From: Methanogenium sp. S4BF
GTDB lineage: Archaea > Halobacteriota > Methanomicrobia > Methanomicrobiales > Methanomicrobiaceae
Direction of reading: 5' to 3'
Length of the DNA stretch: 64,000 bases
NCBI RefSeq assembly: GCF_029633965.1
Contig: NZ_CP091277.1
Coordinates: forward strand, 2,167,940-2,231,939
Shown here: positions 52,190 to 61,079 of the stretch, one piece after another
How positions within the stretch are numbered: the stretch's first letter is position 1
Layout of the letters: each line of letters starts with the position of its first letter
Notes under the pieces: model-generated
Database searches by the model: none
Told to the model about the DNA's origin: nothing
What the model saw: only the letters and a program-made list of their open reading frames with translations
Made by a program: the position numbers and the translations under genes

Positions 52190-53035
52190 CCCGTCCACAT
52201 GACCCCCCCGGGAGACCATCAGTCGTGAGGTAATTTCTTCTTTACCGGAGGTATCGGCCCTGGGGATGGTGGGTTACTACTCGTCACATATACTGGGGTA
52301 TCCGGACTTGTCACCCCCCGCCATCAGATCCGTATCTTCTCTCCGTTTCTCTTCAATATGGGTTATCCCGCAGGTAATCTTCCTCTGACGGGTCTTTGGG
52401 AATCACTCGCAGATCAATAATTTTCTCGGGCCTCGGGTGATGAAGAACAACGGTTCCGAGGTCGTCCATCCTGTCACCTGCATGGTTGTCGGGTATCTTT
52501 CCTGTCCGCGGAGTGTTGCGCCGGTGTTCAACGGGGAACGTGATTGGGGGGTGGCTATCATACGGGTCGGAGGAACTGCCGGAGACACACCTGTGGCAGG
52601 GGTGCATATAATCATCGGAACGAACCGGCTTGTGACGAGGCTGTCGGAAATAAGTATCAGACAAAAGACAGGGTTTGTCTTCGAAAGATGGAAAAATGAG
52701 ACTATATGCTGTCACTCACATCAATCTTCCCCGTCACGGCGGAGAGATGAGCGCCGTCCGGTATTCCCGAAGCATCCAAATGGAGGTTTCCACCTTTCCG
52801 ATGAGGGCATCGATACGGGCGCATGTCCGTTAAAATAAAAAAAGAGGTTAATAATATGACAGATGCAAGAACTGCCGCAGTTGAAGTATACATTCTTCGA
52901 ATGAGATCAAAATCAGAATTGTTCTTCATAACATGACTCTCTAAAAAAGAGATACGTTTTCTACAGAGCTGGAATAACCTGATAAAAATTGTATCCGGAG
53001 ATTATTAGAATTTCAGAGATACATCCGGACAATAA
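52190..53035. other. 846-bp region without a convincing gene
   Basis: Open frames lie on both strands (52437-52838 plus, 52353-52715 minus, 52702-52929 minus) but overlap each other, have no ribosome sites and match no family. The smallest, a 75-codon minus frame from 52929, has one hydrophobic stretch (VLASVILLTSFFILTD) and a start ATG, and might be a real small protein. Composition shifts from GC-rich to AT-rich towards 53035, where the ftr pair starts. Confidence 0.4.
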
Positions 53036-53935
53036 TTATACTGAATTTTTAAGGATTTCATGAAGATAAAAATTATTTGTGCCGAGTTTCCCATCGTAAT
53101 TTCCGGCATCGATGTACAGGATACCATCTTTTTCTGTCGCGGCAAGTATTCCGTCTCTCATGGCAGCTTCAATAACTCCTGTATCGGTTCCGTTTATCAC
53201 AATCTCATAGATTGAATTCACGCCATCAGGGACGAGGGAATCTTCGATCTTATCCTTTAGTGTCGGGCAGAACCTGTGGTTTGTGCTTGCAGACATAGGG
53301 AACCGGTAATTCTTACTTGCAACCTTTGACCCGCTTGCAACAATCCCACCCGGAAATCCTGTTATAATTCCCTCCCGGTTCCTGATTGCCTCAATTGCCG
53401 CCTGTGCAGCTGAGAGTGCAGACTGCTTATCCTTACCCATGATAAGAAAATTTCCGCCTGCAATTCCTTTGACTGCACCAAAGGACTCTTCTCCGATATA
53501 ATCCCCTTCCATCACAGGAATCTTCCAGCATTTTCTGCCCCCGACAGTGCAGCGGCTCTCGTATGAGTCACCGAAATAGTGCATCCTGATATGGAACCTT
53601 GTTCTCGCATCCGGAAATCCGTCAAATGCTGATGCGGTTGCAGCTGTAAGAACACACTGGGAGATTCTTGCAGAGACATTTTCCTTCATACTCTTTCTGG
53701 CAGTACAGACAAATATTGATACTCCGGGACGTTTGTCCGGTGTCTCTTCCGGGGAGTAATATCTCTCAATTCCCGCTTCGCACGGGCACATAATAGTTGA
53801 GGTTGCAAAGCCGGTGGCCTCCGTCGCTGCAATCATTGCAAGTTCATATGTATCGGCTGTTATTATTACTCTTGAGAGCCAGATCGGAAATGCCTCTGCA
53901 TATGTATCGACAATTTCAGTGCCGTTTATCTGCAT
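53036..53935 (-). CDS. ftr: Formylmethanofuran:tetrahydromethanopterin formyltransferase
   Basis: A 299-residue methanogenesis enzyme that moves the formyl group from formylmethanofuran to tetrahydromethanopterin. Sequence shows family blocks in order: MQINGTEIVDTYAEAFPIWL, EATGFATSTIMCPCEAGIER, PDKRPGVSIFVC, ISQCVLTAATASAFDG, GGRKCWKIPVMEGDYIGEESFG, IAGGNFLIMG, GFPGGIVASGSKVASKNY, PTLKDKIE, YEIVINGTDTGV and the end GNYDGKLGTNNFYLHEIL. Length matches the ~297-residue family. It is AT-richer than neighbours and follows the cyclo-ligase gene after 4 bases, so both are one operon. A second ftr in the genome cannot be excluded. Confidence 0.95.
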   Translation of the reverse strand: MQINGTEIVDTYAEAFPIWLSRVIITADTYELAMIAATEATGFATSTIMCPCEAGIERYYSPEETPDKRPGVSIFVCTARKSMKENVSARISQCVLTAATASAFDGFPDARTRFHIRMHYFGDSYESRCTVGGRKCWKIPVMEGDYIGEESFGAVKGIAGGNFLIMGKDKQSALSAAQAAIEAIRNREGIITGFPGGIVASGSKVASKNYRFPMSASTNHRFCPTLKDKIEDSLVPDGVNSIYEIVINGTDTGVIEAAMRDGILAATEKDGILYIDAGNYDGKLGTNNFYLHEILKNSV

Positions 53936-53939
53936 TGGT

Positions 53940-54539
53940 TCACCTCTGTTTTCCGGTTTTGATTACACCGTCTTCAGTTACAACATAATCCATTAAGACA
54001 TCATTCTCCTCAAGCGGCAGTTCATCTGTCTCCTGGCAGGCAAATGCAAGTGCAATTTTAATTACATCAGGATTTTTCTCAAGGAACCTGTCATAGTAGC
54101 CCGATCCATATCCGATTCTTCCGCCACGCCTGTCAAAACCAAGCATTGGCAGCATTACAACATCCACTGCACCTTCAGGAACGGGGATCTCGTTTCCAAT
54201 AGGTTCAGGGACATTAAATGTGCTGGGAACAAGATGCGAAAGATCCCTTAAATATGAAAGTCTGAGGCTATAATCCTCCTTTACAATGATAGGAACAACC
54301 AGATCATATTTCTCATCAAGAAGTCTCTGCAGGATAGGAGCTGTATTAACTTCAATATCCTTTGATGAAAAACCCATAACTGTCTGGCCGGGGCTAATAA
54401 GTGTGAAAAAGTGTCTGCAGATGGCTTCGCCTTTTGTTTTTTTCTCCTCAGGAGTTAGCGAATCACGCCTTTTTCTCATAATATCGCGGATTTTGTTCTT
54501 CTCTTCACGTAAATTGGAATATTCGCGAGACATAGGCAT
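53940..54539 (-). CDS. 5-formyltetrahydrofolate cyclo-ligase family protein
   Basis: A 199-residue protein of the MTHFS family, which converts 5-formyl-tetrahydrofolate and ATP to 5,10-methenyl-tetrahydrofolate. It begins LREEKNKIRDIMRKRRDSLT, and has the catalytic-site segment LGFDRRGGRIGYGSGYYDRFL plus PILQRLLDEKYDLVVPII and the C-terminal strand DYVVTEDGVI. The ATP-binding motif is intact. In a methanogen, where methanopterin replaces folate in the main C1 path, a methanopterin substrate is imaginable because ftr is 4 bases away; that is inference. AT-rich. ATG 54539 or 54533. Confidence 0.9.
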   Translation of the reverse strand: MPMSREYSNLREEKNKIRDIMRKRRDSLTPEEKKTKGEAICRHFFTLISPGQTVMGFSSKDIEVNTAPILQRLLDEKYDLVVPIIVKEDYSLRLSYLRDLSHLVPSTFNVPEPIGNEIPVPEGAVDVVMLPMLGFDRRGGRIGYGSGYYDRFLEKNPDVIKIALAFACQETDELPLEENDVLMDYVVTEDGVIKTGKQR

Positions 54540-54928
54540 TACTTTCTGGTTAAGGTATTTATGAATTGGTGAAGGATCCGACTAAAAAAGTACTTGTGGT
54601 TTGGGGAGGTTTATGGAAATTCTCCGATTTTTTTGGGTGGGTGGAAGGCGGTTTAGTAGGAAAATCTTATCCATTGTATCGATAATCTATAAACCAAAGT
54701 ATATACCAAAGCCCTTTTTGAAAAAAACCTTCACAGAACTGCTGTATTGCCCTTTCTCAGGCGTTGTGGTATGATGCACTGTTTAAATGTAATGTCAACA
54801 GAATGCCGTCATATCTTTTGCAATTAATAGAAAAAACAGTAATAAATGTCCACTTATGTGGTAAACATAAATTTTTGAAATCAATAGAATCACTTGAAAC
54901 CGTGAAGAACGAAAGCGTACAAAAATTA
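54540..54928. other. AT-rich 389-bp promoter region
   Basis: No gene is supported. The sequence is AT-rich with several TATA-like stretches (for example AAAGTATATACC near 54701-54712), and contains the promoter of the cyclo-ligase/ftr operon. A 63-codon plus-strand frame (54764-54955) runs into the tRNA gene and is not called. Confidence 0.5.
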
Positions 54929-55001
54929 CGCCCCCAACAGGACTCGAACCTGTGACATTCTGGTTAACAGCCAGACACTCTACCAACTGAGTTATGGAGG
55001 C
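54929..55001 (-). tRNA. tRNA-Asn (GTT)
   Basis: A complete 73-nt cloverleaf: acceptor stem GCCTCCA/TGGGGGC with discriminator G, D stem ACTC/GAGT, anticodon stem TCTGG/CCAGA with loop CTGTTAA (anticodon GTT), and T arm CAGG/CCTG with loop TTCGAGT. No CCA encoded, no intron. AATATTTATTA about 40 bases upstream on the minus strand serves as TATA box. Confidence 0.95.
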
Positions 55002-55049
55002 ATGCACAACCTGTGTGCCATACAAGGTCGCAGTGAGGGATAATAAATA

Positions 55050-55364
55050 TTATTGATTTGTTCCGTTCTCTTCGCGCATTGTTTCGAGAAGAGCGATGAT
55101 TGCATCAATCTCTGAATCAAGCGTTTTCATCCGTTCTTTTGCCGCTTCGGTCACCATAGCGCCTGCGGGGGATGCCTGAATATACCCCTGACCTTCAAGC
55201 ACCTTCAGGGAGTAGCGCACACGATGGGCAGGCAGCCCGGTGAGTTCAGCCAGTTTCATTATTCCAATCGGCTGATTCTCTGCTACGATGCGCACCACCC
55301 TGAGGTGTCGTCCCACCAGTTCCACTTCAGAAAGGATCTTCTCAAGCATCGGTGTCGCCTGCAT
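55050..55364 (-). CDS. Small winged-helix regulator
   Basis: A 104-residue helix-turn-helix protein. PIGIMKLAELTGLPAHRVRYSLKVLEGQGYIQASPAGAMVT is a winged helix with recognition helix PAHRVRYSLKVL, and the end (EIDAIIALLETMREE) is a dimerising helix. The start is ATG 55364 or 55349 (MLEKILSEVEL); the longer overlaps the upstream membrane protein gene by 23 bases, as in an operon. Target unknown. It is a common type of small archaeal regulator. Confidence 0.75.
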   Translation of the reverse strand: MQATPMLEKILSEVELVGRHLRVVRIVAENQPIGIMKLAELTGLPAHRVRYSLKVLEGQGYIQASPAGAMVTEAAKERMKTLDSEIDAIIALLETMREENGTNQ

Positions 55365-55647
55365 GTTCTCCGGCAGGGGCGGATGGTTCCGCCTGATTTG
55401 CTGCCGGTTTCCCGGATGTATCGTCCTGGGCCATCAGCCATTCCCTGTCGCTCTTATAGGCATTCCTGAAATACAGTGCCAGCACAATTGCCCCCACACC
55501 GCAGATGGCTGCGATCTGGTAGCTGTAGACAGGGATTACCCTGAATGCAGCAAGGATTGACAGTGCTGCGAGAAGGAAAATTGCATTCAGAACCATGGTG
55601 AGCTTTGCAAATTTCATCTTGAATATCTGCTTCGCTGACTCGTCCAT
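55342..55647 (-). CDS. Small two-span membrane protein
   Basis: A 101-residue protein with two hydrophobic spans, MVLNAIFLLAALSILAAFRV and IAAICGVGAIVLALYF, and a hydrophilic tail rich in Ala, Pro and Glu (KPAANQAEPSAPAGEHAGD). No family recognised. It overlaps the regulator gene by 23 bases and the two are probably translated together. The unrelated M24 peptidase starts about 60 bases upstream on the other strand. Confidence 0.7.
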   Translation of the reverse strand: MDESAKQIFKMKFAKLTMVLNAIFLLAALSILAAFRVIPVYSYQIAAICGVGAIVLALYFRNAYKSDREWLMAQDDTSGKPAANQAEPSAPAGEHAGDTDA

Positions 55648-55707
55648 TATCCATACATCAACCCGTCAGGATAAAAGTACTTGTGCTTTGCTCGGCAATA
55701 TTCAGGC

Positions 55708-56838
55708 ATGGAGACGCTCGATGAGGCCATGGAGAAGGCTGGGGCGGCAGCCTATGTCATCTATGCCTCCTCCCAGGACCCTGACATGCGGTACCTGACG
55801 CAGTTTGTCACATCTGACCCCCTTTTTTATGTCCAAAAACGGGGGGAAGAAGGAATCCTCATCGTCCCGCAGATGGAACTTGACCGGGCGCAGGATGAAG
55901 CGGCCTGTGGAGTAATTTCCCGGGGTGACGCAAGATTTTTTGAATTCCTCGAAGAGGAGGTCAGTCCCCGCCGGGCCGCTGCCCGTATGGTATACGAATA
56001 TGCAGGCGGGGAGATCATAGTGCCGGGTTCATTCCCGCTTGGCATGGCTGAAGATCTTCGGTCATTCTGCCGGGTCACCGTTGACACGGACACGGTTGAG
56101 GGCATGCGGGCGGTGAAGAGCCGCCGCGAGCGTGACGCAATCCGCGCAGCGCAGGAACGCACCAACGAGGTGATGTCGTTTGCTGAAGATATCATCCGGC
56201 ATGCCATCGTGCAGGGCGGAGAGCTCTGGTATGAGGGGGCTCCCCTCACCTCAGACATCCTCCGGCGGGAGATGCACTGCTGGCTTCTCCGGCACGGCTA
56301 TACGGCACGTGACACGATTGTCTCATGCGGGAGAGAAACAGCCCAGCCTCACAACACCGGCTCAGGCACCCTGCTTGCAGATGAACCCATTCTCATTGAT
56401 GTCTTCCCGCAGGACGAGAGGACAGGATACTATGCCGATATGACCCGGACGTTTGTCAAAGGGGAACCGTCCCCTGAGATACAGGAGATCTATGAAACCG
56501 TCCGTGACGGGCAGACACTCGCAGAAGAGATGCTCCGGCCGGGCATCACCGGTGCAGAGGTGCACAATGCCGTCCTTGACCTTTTTACCGAACGTGGCTA
56601 TGCCACCGGGGATGAAGGGTTCATCCACAGCCTCGGCCACGGGGTTGGTCTGCAGATTCATGAAGGCCCCTCTCTTTCCCCGCGGGGTGACACCCCGCTT
56701 GAGGCAGGGCATGTGGTCACCGTTGAACCCGGCCTCTATTACCGGAAGACAGGGGGTGTCCGGCTGGAGGACCTCGGTGTTATCACCAAAGATGGTTTCG
56801 TCTGTTACACGAAATATGAGAGAAGACTGATCGTATGA
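55708..56838 (+). CDS. Xaa-Pro aminopeptidase family (M24) protein
   Basis: A 376-residue pita-bread-fold metallopeptidase that removes residues before proline. Creatinase-like N-terminal domain (~1-130), then the catalytic domain with the five metal ligands: LIDVFPQDERTGYYADMTRTF (two Asp), FIHSLGHGVGLQIHE (His and Glu region) and VTVEPGLYYRKTGGVRLEDLG (two Glu). Length is that of short archaeal PepQ-like enzymes. The start is ATG 55708; an upstream frame extension lies in the promoter. Its stop overlaps the next gene (ATGA), which is also an M24 enzyme. Confidence 0.9.
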   Translation: METLDEAMEKAGAAAYVIYASSQDPDMRYLTQFVTSDPLFYVQKRGEEGILIVPQMELDRAQDEAACGVISRGDARFFEFLEEEVSPRRAAARMVYEYAGGEIIVPGSFPLGMAEDLRSFCRVTVDTDTVEGMRAVKSRRERDAIRAAQERTNEVMSFAEDIIRHAIVQGGELWYEGAPLTSDILRREMHCWLLRHGYTARDTIVSCGRETAQPHNTGSGTLLADEPILIDVFPQDERTGYYADMTRTFVKGEPSPEIQEIYETVRDGQTLAEEMLRPGITGAEVHNAVLDLFTERGYATGDEGFIHSLGHGVGLQIHEGPSLSPRGDTPLEAGHVVTVEPGLYYRKTGGVRLEDLGVITKDGFVCYTKYERRLIV

Positions 56839-57710
56839 ACGACGATATTTTTACTAAATATATGGAAGCCGGGGCGCTTGCGAAGCGGTTCCGTGAAGAA
56901 GCAGCCGCCATGGTGCTTCCGGGCGCGTCAATCCTGGAGCTTGTCGACACCATCGAGCAGGCAATCCGCGATGAAGGTGTCGGGATTGCCTTCCCCCTCA
57001 ATATCTCGATAAACGAGGATGCGGCCCATGATACTGCGGGGCCGGGGGATGAACGCCTCTTTTCAGAAGGGGATGTGGTAAAAGTTGATCTTGGTGTCCA
57101 TATCGACGGATATGTCGCAGACACCGCAACAACCGTGGATATCGGCGACAACGCTCTCCTGGTCGAAGCGTCACGCGCGGCCCTGAATGCGGCCATTGCA
57201 CTGGTCCGCCCGGGGGTTACCACGGGTGAAATGGGCACTGTTATCCAGCATGAGATCGAGTCACGGGGCTTCCGCCCGGTTGTAAATCTCACCGGACACG
57301 GGCTTTCACAGTATTCACTCCACGGAGAGCCGATGATCCCCAACGTCGCCATGACCGGCGGTGCCGTCCTCGAAGAGGGCATGGTCTTTGCGGTGGAGCC
57401 TTTCGCATCAAGCGGCACAGGTATGGTCTCCGATAGTAACCGTACCGTGATCTACAGCCAGATAGCAAACCGGGGTGTCAGGCTTGCCTCCGCAAAACGG
57501 GTAATGGACCAGATCCGTGATCGGCGCTCCCTGCCGTTCTCCAAACGCTGGCTGACGGGTGATAAGATTGATCTGGCACTCTCCACGCTGAAGAAGAACG
57601 GGGTGGTGCGGGGCTATCCGGTCCTTCATGACATTTCCGGGTCACTCGTCTCCCAGGCAGAACATACCCTCATTGTCACGGAAGATGGCTGTGTGGCAAC
57701 CACCCTTTAG
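56835..57710 (+). CDS. map: Methionine aminopeptidase, type II
   Basis: The 291-residue enzyme that removes the start methionine from new proteins. Metal ligands are in VKVDLGVHIDGYVADTATTVDIG (two Asp), NLTGHGLSQYSLHGEP (His), MVFAVEPFASSGTG (Glu) and HTLIVTEDG (Glu). The ~60-residue insertion of type II enzymes is present between the last two ligands (RVMDQIRDRRSLPFSKRWL...). Start overlaps the Xaa-Pro peptidase stop by 4 bases, so they are co-translated. Confidence 0.94.
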   Translation: MNDDIFTKYMEAGALAKRFREEAAAMVLPGASILELVDTIEQAIRDEGVGIAFPLNISINEDAAHDTAGPGDERLFSEGDVVKVDLGVHIDGYVADTATTVDIGDNALLVEASRAALNAAIALVRPGVTTGEMGTVIQHEIESRGFRPVVNLTGHGLSQYSLHGEPMIPNVAMTGGAVLEEGMVFAVEPFASSGTGMVSDSNRTVIYSQIANRGVRLASAKRVMDQIRDRRSLPFSKRWLTGDKIDLALSTLKKNGVVRGYPVLHDISGSLVSQAEHTLIVTEDGCVATTL

Positions 57711-57752
57711 CCAACCTTTTTTGTTCTCTGCGTAGTACATCTCCTGTTACGC

Positions 57753-59030
57753 ATGTCTGATGATGCTGATTCAATGGTTCTTGATCTCATGGAGATTCTT
57801 CTGACGGCCGCAGTCGCAAATGAAATCCCCGGGATCACGAAGAATGATCTGCCGCAGAAATTACGGAAAATAACCGGAATGTCCGGAGCAGCGTCAGAAT
57901 TTAAACGGCCGCTGGTGATCAGCGAAGGGGTTCTCGACCGTGAGATAGGGGTGAAAGGGGCGTATGAGCACCTGCGCGCAAATCCTTTCGTTGACTATGA
58001 CGAGTTCGGGCAGCGCCTCTCTATCACCGCGCTTGGACCTGCGGTGCAGTGGTTTGTGAAGAAGGGGGGAAAACGGTGGATAGAACAGAATCCTGCACTT
58101 GCACTCTATGCGGAGAAAAATAAGATCGGTACCTTCTCCTATCAGGACGCACTGAAGAAGAACGGGCGGTTTGAGGACTCGGTTGAGTTTATTGAGGCAA
58201 AGCTTGCCCCCATCGTAGCCGAGTCCGAGGAGATGCGCAATGCCCGTGACCTGATAATCATCTACGCGCCGGATGAGATGGAGTTCAGTATGGATGATCT
58301 TGTCTGCACGGAAGGGCAGCTGGATGCGATTAAAAAGATCGATGTGGCGCTGAAAAACCGGGATTTCCTGCGTGATCACCGGATATATGAGTTTGGAAAA
58401 CTGCTCTTTGTGGGTCCTCCCGGAACCGGAAAGACATCTCTTGCGCTTGCGATGTCCCGCGAACTCCATATGCCCCTCCTTGAAGTCCGTCTTGCGATGA
58501 TCACCTCCCAGTACCTGGGTGAGACATCCAAGAATATTGACCGCATATTTGAACTGGCGCGGCGTCTCTCCCCCTGTATACTCTTCATTGACGAGTTTGA
58601 CTTTGTAGCAAAGTCCCGTCTCACCGATGACAACGCGGCGATGAAGCGTGCGGTAAACATGCTCCTCAAAAACATCGATATGGTCAGTTTTGTCAAAAAC
58701 GGTGTCCTCCTCATCGGGGCAACCAACCATCCTGCTCTGCTGGATGAAGCGGCATGGCGGCGCTTTGATGATGTTGTTGAGTTCCCGATGCCGGATCGCA
58801 CAATGCGGCGGGACATCCTGCGTGCGGTCACCTCCCTGATTGAGTGTGAATGCGACTTTGATTCCGTTGCTGAACAGACGGAAGGGTTCTCCGGTGCAGA
58901 CCTGCGGATGATGATCAAAGAAGCGATAATTGCGGCCCTTATGGATAACCGCCACAAAGTAACGGCTGAAGATATTGAAATCGGCATGCAGAACCTCAAG
59001 AACCGTCACGTCATCCGGAGCAATATCTGA
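57753..59030 (+). CDS. AAA+ ATPase
   Basis: A 425-residue single-ring AAA protein. A ~180-residue helical N-terminal domain (LPQKLRKITGMSGA..., FDYDEFGQRLSITALG... region) precedes the AAA core: Walker A GPPGTGKTS, Walker B ILFIDEFD, sensor 1 GATNHP, arginine finger WRRFDD and sensor 2 FSGADLRMMIKEA. Domain order resembles archaeal CDC48-like or FtsH-like AAA without a protease, so a remodeling role is likely, exact client unknown. Followed by an MBL hydrolase 19 bases downstream. Confidence 0.88.
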   Translation: MSDDADSMVLDLMEILLTAAVANEIPGITKNDLPQKLRKITGMSGAASEFKRPLVISEGVLDREIGVKGAYEHLRANPFVDYDEFGQRLSITALGPAVQWFVKKGGKRWIEQNPALALYAEKNKIGTFSYQDALKKNGRFEDSVEFIEAKLAPIVAESEEMRNARDLIIIYAPDEMEFSMDDLVCTEGQLDAIKKIDVALKNRDFLRDHRIYEFGKLLFVGPPGTGKTSLALAMSRELHMPLLEVRLAMITSQYLGETSKNIDRIFELARRLSPCILFIDEFDFVAKSRLTDDNAAMKRAVNMLLKNIDMVSFVKNGVLLIGATNHPALLDEAAWRRFDDVVEFPMPDRTMRRDILRAVTSLIECECDFDSVAEQTEGFSGADLRMMIKEAIIAALMDNRHKVTAEDIEIGMQNLKNRHVIRSNI

Positions 59031-59049
59031 CGACCAGGTGCCTTTTTGG

Positions 59050-59775
59050 ATGACTGTTACAATCACACTGCTTGGAACCGGTGACACCACCGGCACCCCT
59101 CTTGTCGGATGCACCTGTCCGAACTGTACCGAAGCCGCTGCATCCGGAAGGGAACGCCTCCGGACCTCTCTTCTGGTGGAGCATGAGGGGTTCGCCCTCC
59201 TCATTGACACCTCACCTGACCTCCGTCAGCAGCTGCTGCGCGTGGGGTCACCCCATATCGATGCTGTACTCTGGACCCACGGGCACTATGACCATTTTGC
59301 GGGATTTAATGATTTTTACCGCGTGCAGAAATATCCTCCCGGGTATGGCGCCCCGGAGGTGGTGGCATATATGCAGGAGCAGTTCCATTTCATTCACTTT
59401 GCTGCCCACCCGCAGGAGCCCTATGTGCCTTTCACCCTGGGCGGCCTGCAGATCACCCTCGGGGAGGTGAACCACCCGCCTGCGCCGACGTATGGCCTTC
59501 TCATAGAAGACGGGAATACCCGTATCGGGTATACGGCAGACACCAACCCTGACATCCCGCAGCGGACGAAAGAGCTTCTGGACGGGTGTGATCTTTTCTT
59601 TGCTGATGCGCTTTTCCCGAACGGGATTGAGCATCCAAAACATATGAATTATTCAGAAGCAGTATCCCTCGCACGTGAACTGCACGCAAAGGATTTCCGT
59701 CTCGTCCACCTCTCCCATAAAATCGGTTTGGAGGCCCCACATATCGGATATGACGGGGATGTGTTTGTGCTCTGA
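59050..59775 (+). CDS. MBL-fold metallohydrolase, PhnP-like
   Basis: A 241-residue metallo-beta-lactamase-fold protein. Start ATG 59050 is preceded by AGGTG. Structural Cys motif GCTCPNCTEA near residue 18 is typical of the PhnP/ARR family, the metal site is LWTHGHYDHFAGF (HxHxDH), and later GEVNHPPAP, GYTADTN and VHLSHKIG give the remaining His/Asp ligands. Family members hydrolyse cyclic phosphodiesters or related esters. Substrate unknown here. Probably one transcript with the AAA gene. Confidence 0.9.
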   Translation: MTVTITLLGTGDTTGTPLVGCTCPNCTEAAASGRERLRTSLLVEHEGFALLIDTSPDLRQQLLRVGSPHIDAVLWTHGHYDHFAGFNDFYRVQKYPPGYGAPEVVAYMQEQFHFIHFAAHPQEPYVPFTLGGLQITLGEVNHPPAPTYGLLIEDGNTRIGYTADTNPDIPQRTKELLDGCDLFFADALFPNGIEHPKHMNYSEAVSLARELHAKDFRLVHLSHKIGLEAPHIGYDGDVFVL

Positions 59776-59838
59776 GACCGGGTGGTCATTTAGTTATTCC
59801 TGAAATGCAGTTCTCCTCTCCTCAGGAGGGGGCAACCC

Positions 59839-59849
59839 ATATATATTTA
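59839..59849 (+). promoter_or_regulatory. TATA box of rpoL
   Basis: ATATATATTTA, about 31 bases before ATG 59880; predicted leader under 10 bases. Confidence 0.6.
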
Positions 59850-59879
59850 CCCGGTCGTTCACAGACATATACGGTACGT

Positions 59880-60149
59880 ATGGAGATCAAAATTCTTGAG
59901 CTCAATCCCGCCAGTGTAAAGATCCTCTTTGTCGGTGAGAGCCACACATATATGAACGCCCTGAATCAGCAGATCCTCACAGATCCCCGTGTGGACGTGT
60001 CATCCTATAACCCAAGGTTTGATTTTACTGACCCGGAGTTGTATGTCTCAACCAAAGACGGTGCAGACCCCATTGTGGTCATCATCGATGCAGCCCGCAA
60101 GATCAGTGCAGACTGCGCTGAACTGCTGGACGCAATTCAGCAATCCTAG
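59880..60149 (+). CDS. rpoL: RNA polymerase subunit L (Rpb11 homologue)
   Basis: An 89-residue archaeal RNA polymerase subunit, partner of subunit D in the assembly platform. It begins MEIKILELNPASVKILFVGE, then HTYMNALNQQILTDPRVDVSSYN and the family end DPIVVIIDAARKISADCAELL. Length matches ~90 residues. ATG 59880 is fixed by alignment with the known family start MEIKILE and by the TATA distance. Confidence 0.92.
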   Translation: MEIKILELNPASVKILFVGESHTYMNALNQQILTDPRVDVSSYNPRFDFTDPELYVSTKDGADPIVVIIDAARKISADCAELLDAIQQS

Positions 60150-60317
60150 ATACCATATATCTTTTTTCAGACCTCTTTTTGTGATCGGCATCCCTGCAGT
60201 GCCAGCTGATTCTGAAATCCGGCCGGGCAGAAACGAAAGCTTCGCTGGTCGGTGCATTGGATCTGCCGCCGGAGGATAATACCTCACAATGGCGGGAAAA
60301 AAACGGGTTTGGGATTA

Positions 60318-60929
60318 TTATAGCCGTTCGGTGAAGACAATTGAGCCCGCTACACGGGTGACACGTACCTGCAGTTTCTGGCCGGGTTTTCCACCGCTTA
60401 CATACATTGTGTATTTGCCGATTCTGACCACACCATCGCCACGTTTTGATATGGACTGGATTTCCACTGTCATCTCTTTGCCTTCTTCCACCTGATTCGC
60501 CACTGATTCAGGGCGGGCACGGCGTTTTCTGACCGGCCTGTGACTACCGCAGGCATCACACCGGAGGAGAGTGATGCGCCCGTCTTTTACGAGGCGGGTG
60601 TCGGGCTTGCCGCATTCAGAACACATGACATAATCTTCTGTATATTTGTTCACAAGGCTCTTGATCAGGTCAATTTCAAACTTACCGTTAAAGACCGCCC
60701 GGTTTCCGTCTAACTTCCCGGATGTTCCCAGTTCACCCAGCAGAAACTTCATCAGGTGGTCAGGTTCACGGCGGAGAATTGATGCAATCTCTCCAAAGTT
60801 TTCAAGGACAGTCGTCTTCCCCTCAATAAACACCTTTGCCGGAGGTACAGCAAACCGTCCCTCATCACCTGAGGTCTCGGTGATATTCTCATAGGCATGG
60901 TCAAGCAGCGCTTCATATGGGTCGGTCAT
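60318..60929 (-). CDS. Translation initiation factor aIF2 beta with C-terminal TRAM domain
   Basis: A 203-residue initiation factor. Residues ~1-135 match aIF2 beta: the N-terminal helix, [23 protein letters not shown], the zinc ribbon [27 protein letters not shown] and a linker. Residues ~145-203 ([35 protein letters not shown]...) form a TRAM domain, an RNA-binding beta barrel seen in euryarchaeal proteins. This fusion is known in some archaea. AGGT lies six bases before the ATG. Convergent with rpoL, divergent from purL. Confidence 0.92.
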   Translation of the reverse strand: MTDPYEALLDHAYENITETSGDEGRFAVPPAKVFIEGKTTVLENFGEIASILRREPDHLMKFLLGELGTSGKLDGNRAVFNGKFEIDLIKSLVNKYTEDYVMCSECGKPDTRLVKDGRITLLRCDACGSHRPVRKRRARPESVANQVEEGKEMTVEIQSISKRGDGVVRIGKYTMYVSGGKPGQKLQVRVTRVAGSIVFTERL

Positions 60930-61079
60930 GCAGGTACCTTTAGTATTCTACTGACTTAATAGTGCTTTTTGCGCCTCCGGGGTACTCAGGGCCGATTCCT
61001 TTGTCCCTTGTGCCTGCAGGTGCATGCAGGATGCTATATGCGCACCATTAATAGCGCAGGTGTCCAACCCTTCTGCATC

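Noticed and set aside
54764-54955. 63-codon plus-strand frame before tRNA-Asn
   Set aside because: Runs into the tRNA gene and has no ribosome site; AT-rich promoter region.
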